Shown here: piece after piece, positions 22,216 through 22,241 of the stretch | Numbering within the stretch: position 1 is the first letter of the stretch | How the letters are laid out: each line of letters begins with the position of its first letter | NCBI GenBank assembly: GCA_046728115.1 | Contig: JBKPDW010000147.1 | Location: 1 to 22,241, forward strand | Reading direction: 5' to 3' | Source of the DNA: CAVSWN01 sp046728115 | GTDB taxonomy: Bacteria; Acidobacteriota; Vicinamibacteria; Vicinamibacterales; CAVVIG01 | DNA length: 22,241 nt | Program-made: the position numbers and the translations under genes | The notes under the pieces: generated by a model | The model's input: only the letters and a program-made list of their open reading frames with translations | The model's database searches: none | What the model was told of the DNA's origin: nothing

Positions 22216-22241
22216 CTGTCTCTTATACACATCTCCGAGCC
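22216..22241 (+). other. Nextera transposon adapter (sequencing artefact)
   Basis: The 26 final bases begin with the 19-bp Tn5 mosaic end CTGTCTCTTATACACATCT (22216-22234), then CCGAGCC, the start of the read-2 Nextera adapter. Translated in the peptidase frame it gives the well-known contaminant peptide LSLIHISEP. It is not genomic. Confidence 0.98.

Noticed and set aside
22216..22241. A continued coding end of the TIGR03435 protein (LSLIHISEP)
   Set aside because: The bases match the Nextera mosaic end and adapter exactly, and the peptide is a known contaminant translation.

Overview
The window reads as the end of a metagenome-assembled or draft contig from a GC-rich bacterium. It is most likely an Acidobacteriota member, with Vicinamibacteria my best guess. 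Three things point there: a zinc-peptidase gene fused to the Solibacter-type TIGR03435 domain, serine/threonine kinases joined to PD40/TolB-like propellers (both decayed here), and a basic protein resembling DUF6335. No rRNA, tRNA, CRISPR array, transposase or phage gene was seen. The last 26 bases are a Nextera transposon adapter, so the real sequence stops at 22215.

Layout. 1-850: the C-terminal end of a secreted protein, then the remnant of an S9 (DPP-IV-like) peptidase. 738-2378 (minus): a CDP-alcohol phosphatidyltransferase followed by a secreted protein of unknown function. 2510-7756 (plus): uvrC, a site-2-type metalloprotease, trpS, scpA and scpB, the last four tightly packed. 7773-9828 (minus): an RsuA/RluB pseudouridine synthase and a membrane-anchored alpha/beta hydrolase. 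9941-14358 (plus): cmk, rpsA, an IHF/HU gene and a HIT-family gene, with a basic protein gene on the opposite strand between cmk and rpsA. 14382-17427: an acyl-CoA dehydrogenase gene flanked by two broken kinase genes. 17515-19855: two tandem Tat-exported isoaspartyl peptidase/asparaginase paralogues. 20009-22215: a BlaI/MecI-type repressor overlapping an M56 (BlaR1-like) peptidase-TIGR03435 gene, behind a twin operator.

How the genes work together. Most are housekeeping: nucleotide excision repair (uvrC), Trp-tRNA charging, chromosome condensation (scpAB), 23S rRNA modification, CMP phosphorylation, translation initiation (rpsA) and nucleoid structure (IHF/HU). The accessory part is protein and peptide degradation outside the cytoplasm (S9 remnant, asparaginases, M50 and M56 peptidases) plus signalling. 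Three genes are clear pseudogenes, so this stretch shows active gene decay.

The most unusual signal is a family of spacer palindromes. Almost every intergenic gap holds an imperfect hairpin of about 50-110 bases. Each is built from permuted short words (for example AGTCTGAAGTCTCAAG, CAGATTTCAGA, GGGTAATTGGG), and the words differ from gap to gap. Related word tracts spill into the ends of coding genes. One G-rich/C-rich tract appears to have inserted in frame in uvrC, right beside a catalytic aspartate. This looks like a mobile or self-generating palindrome system that I cannot match to a named family.
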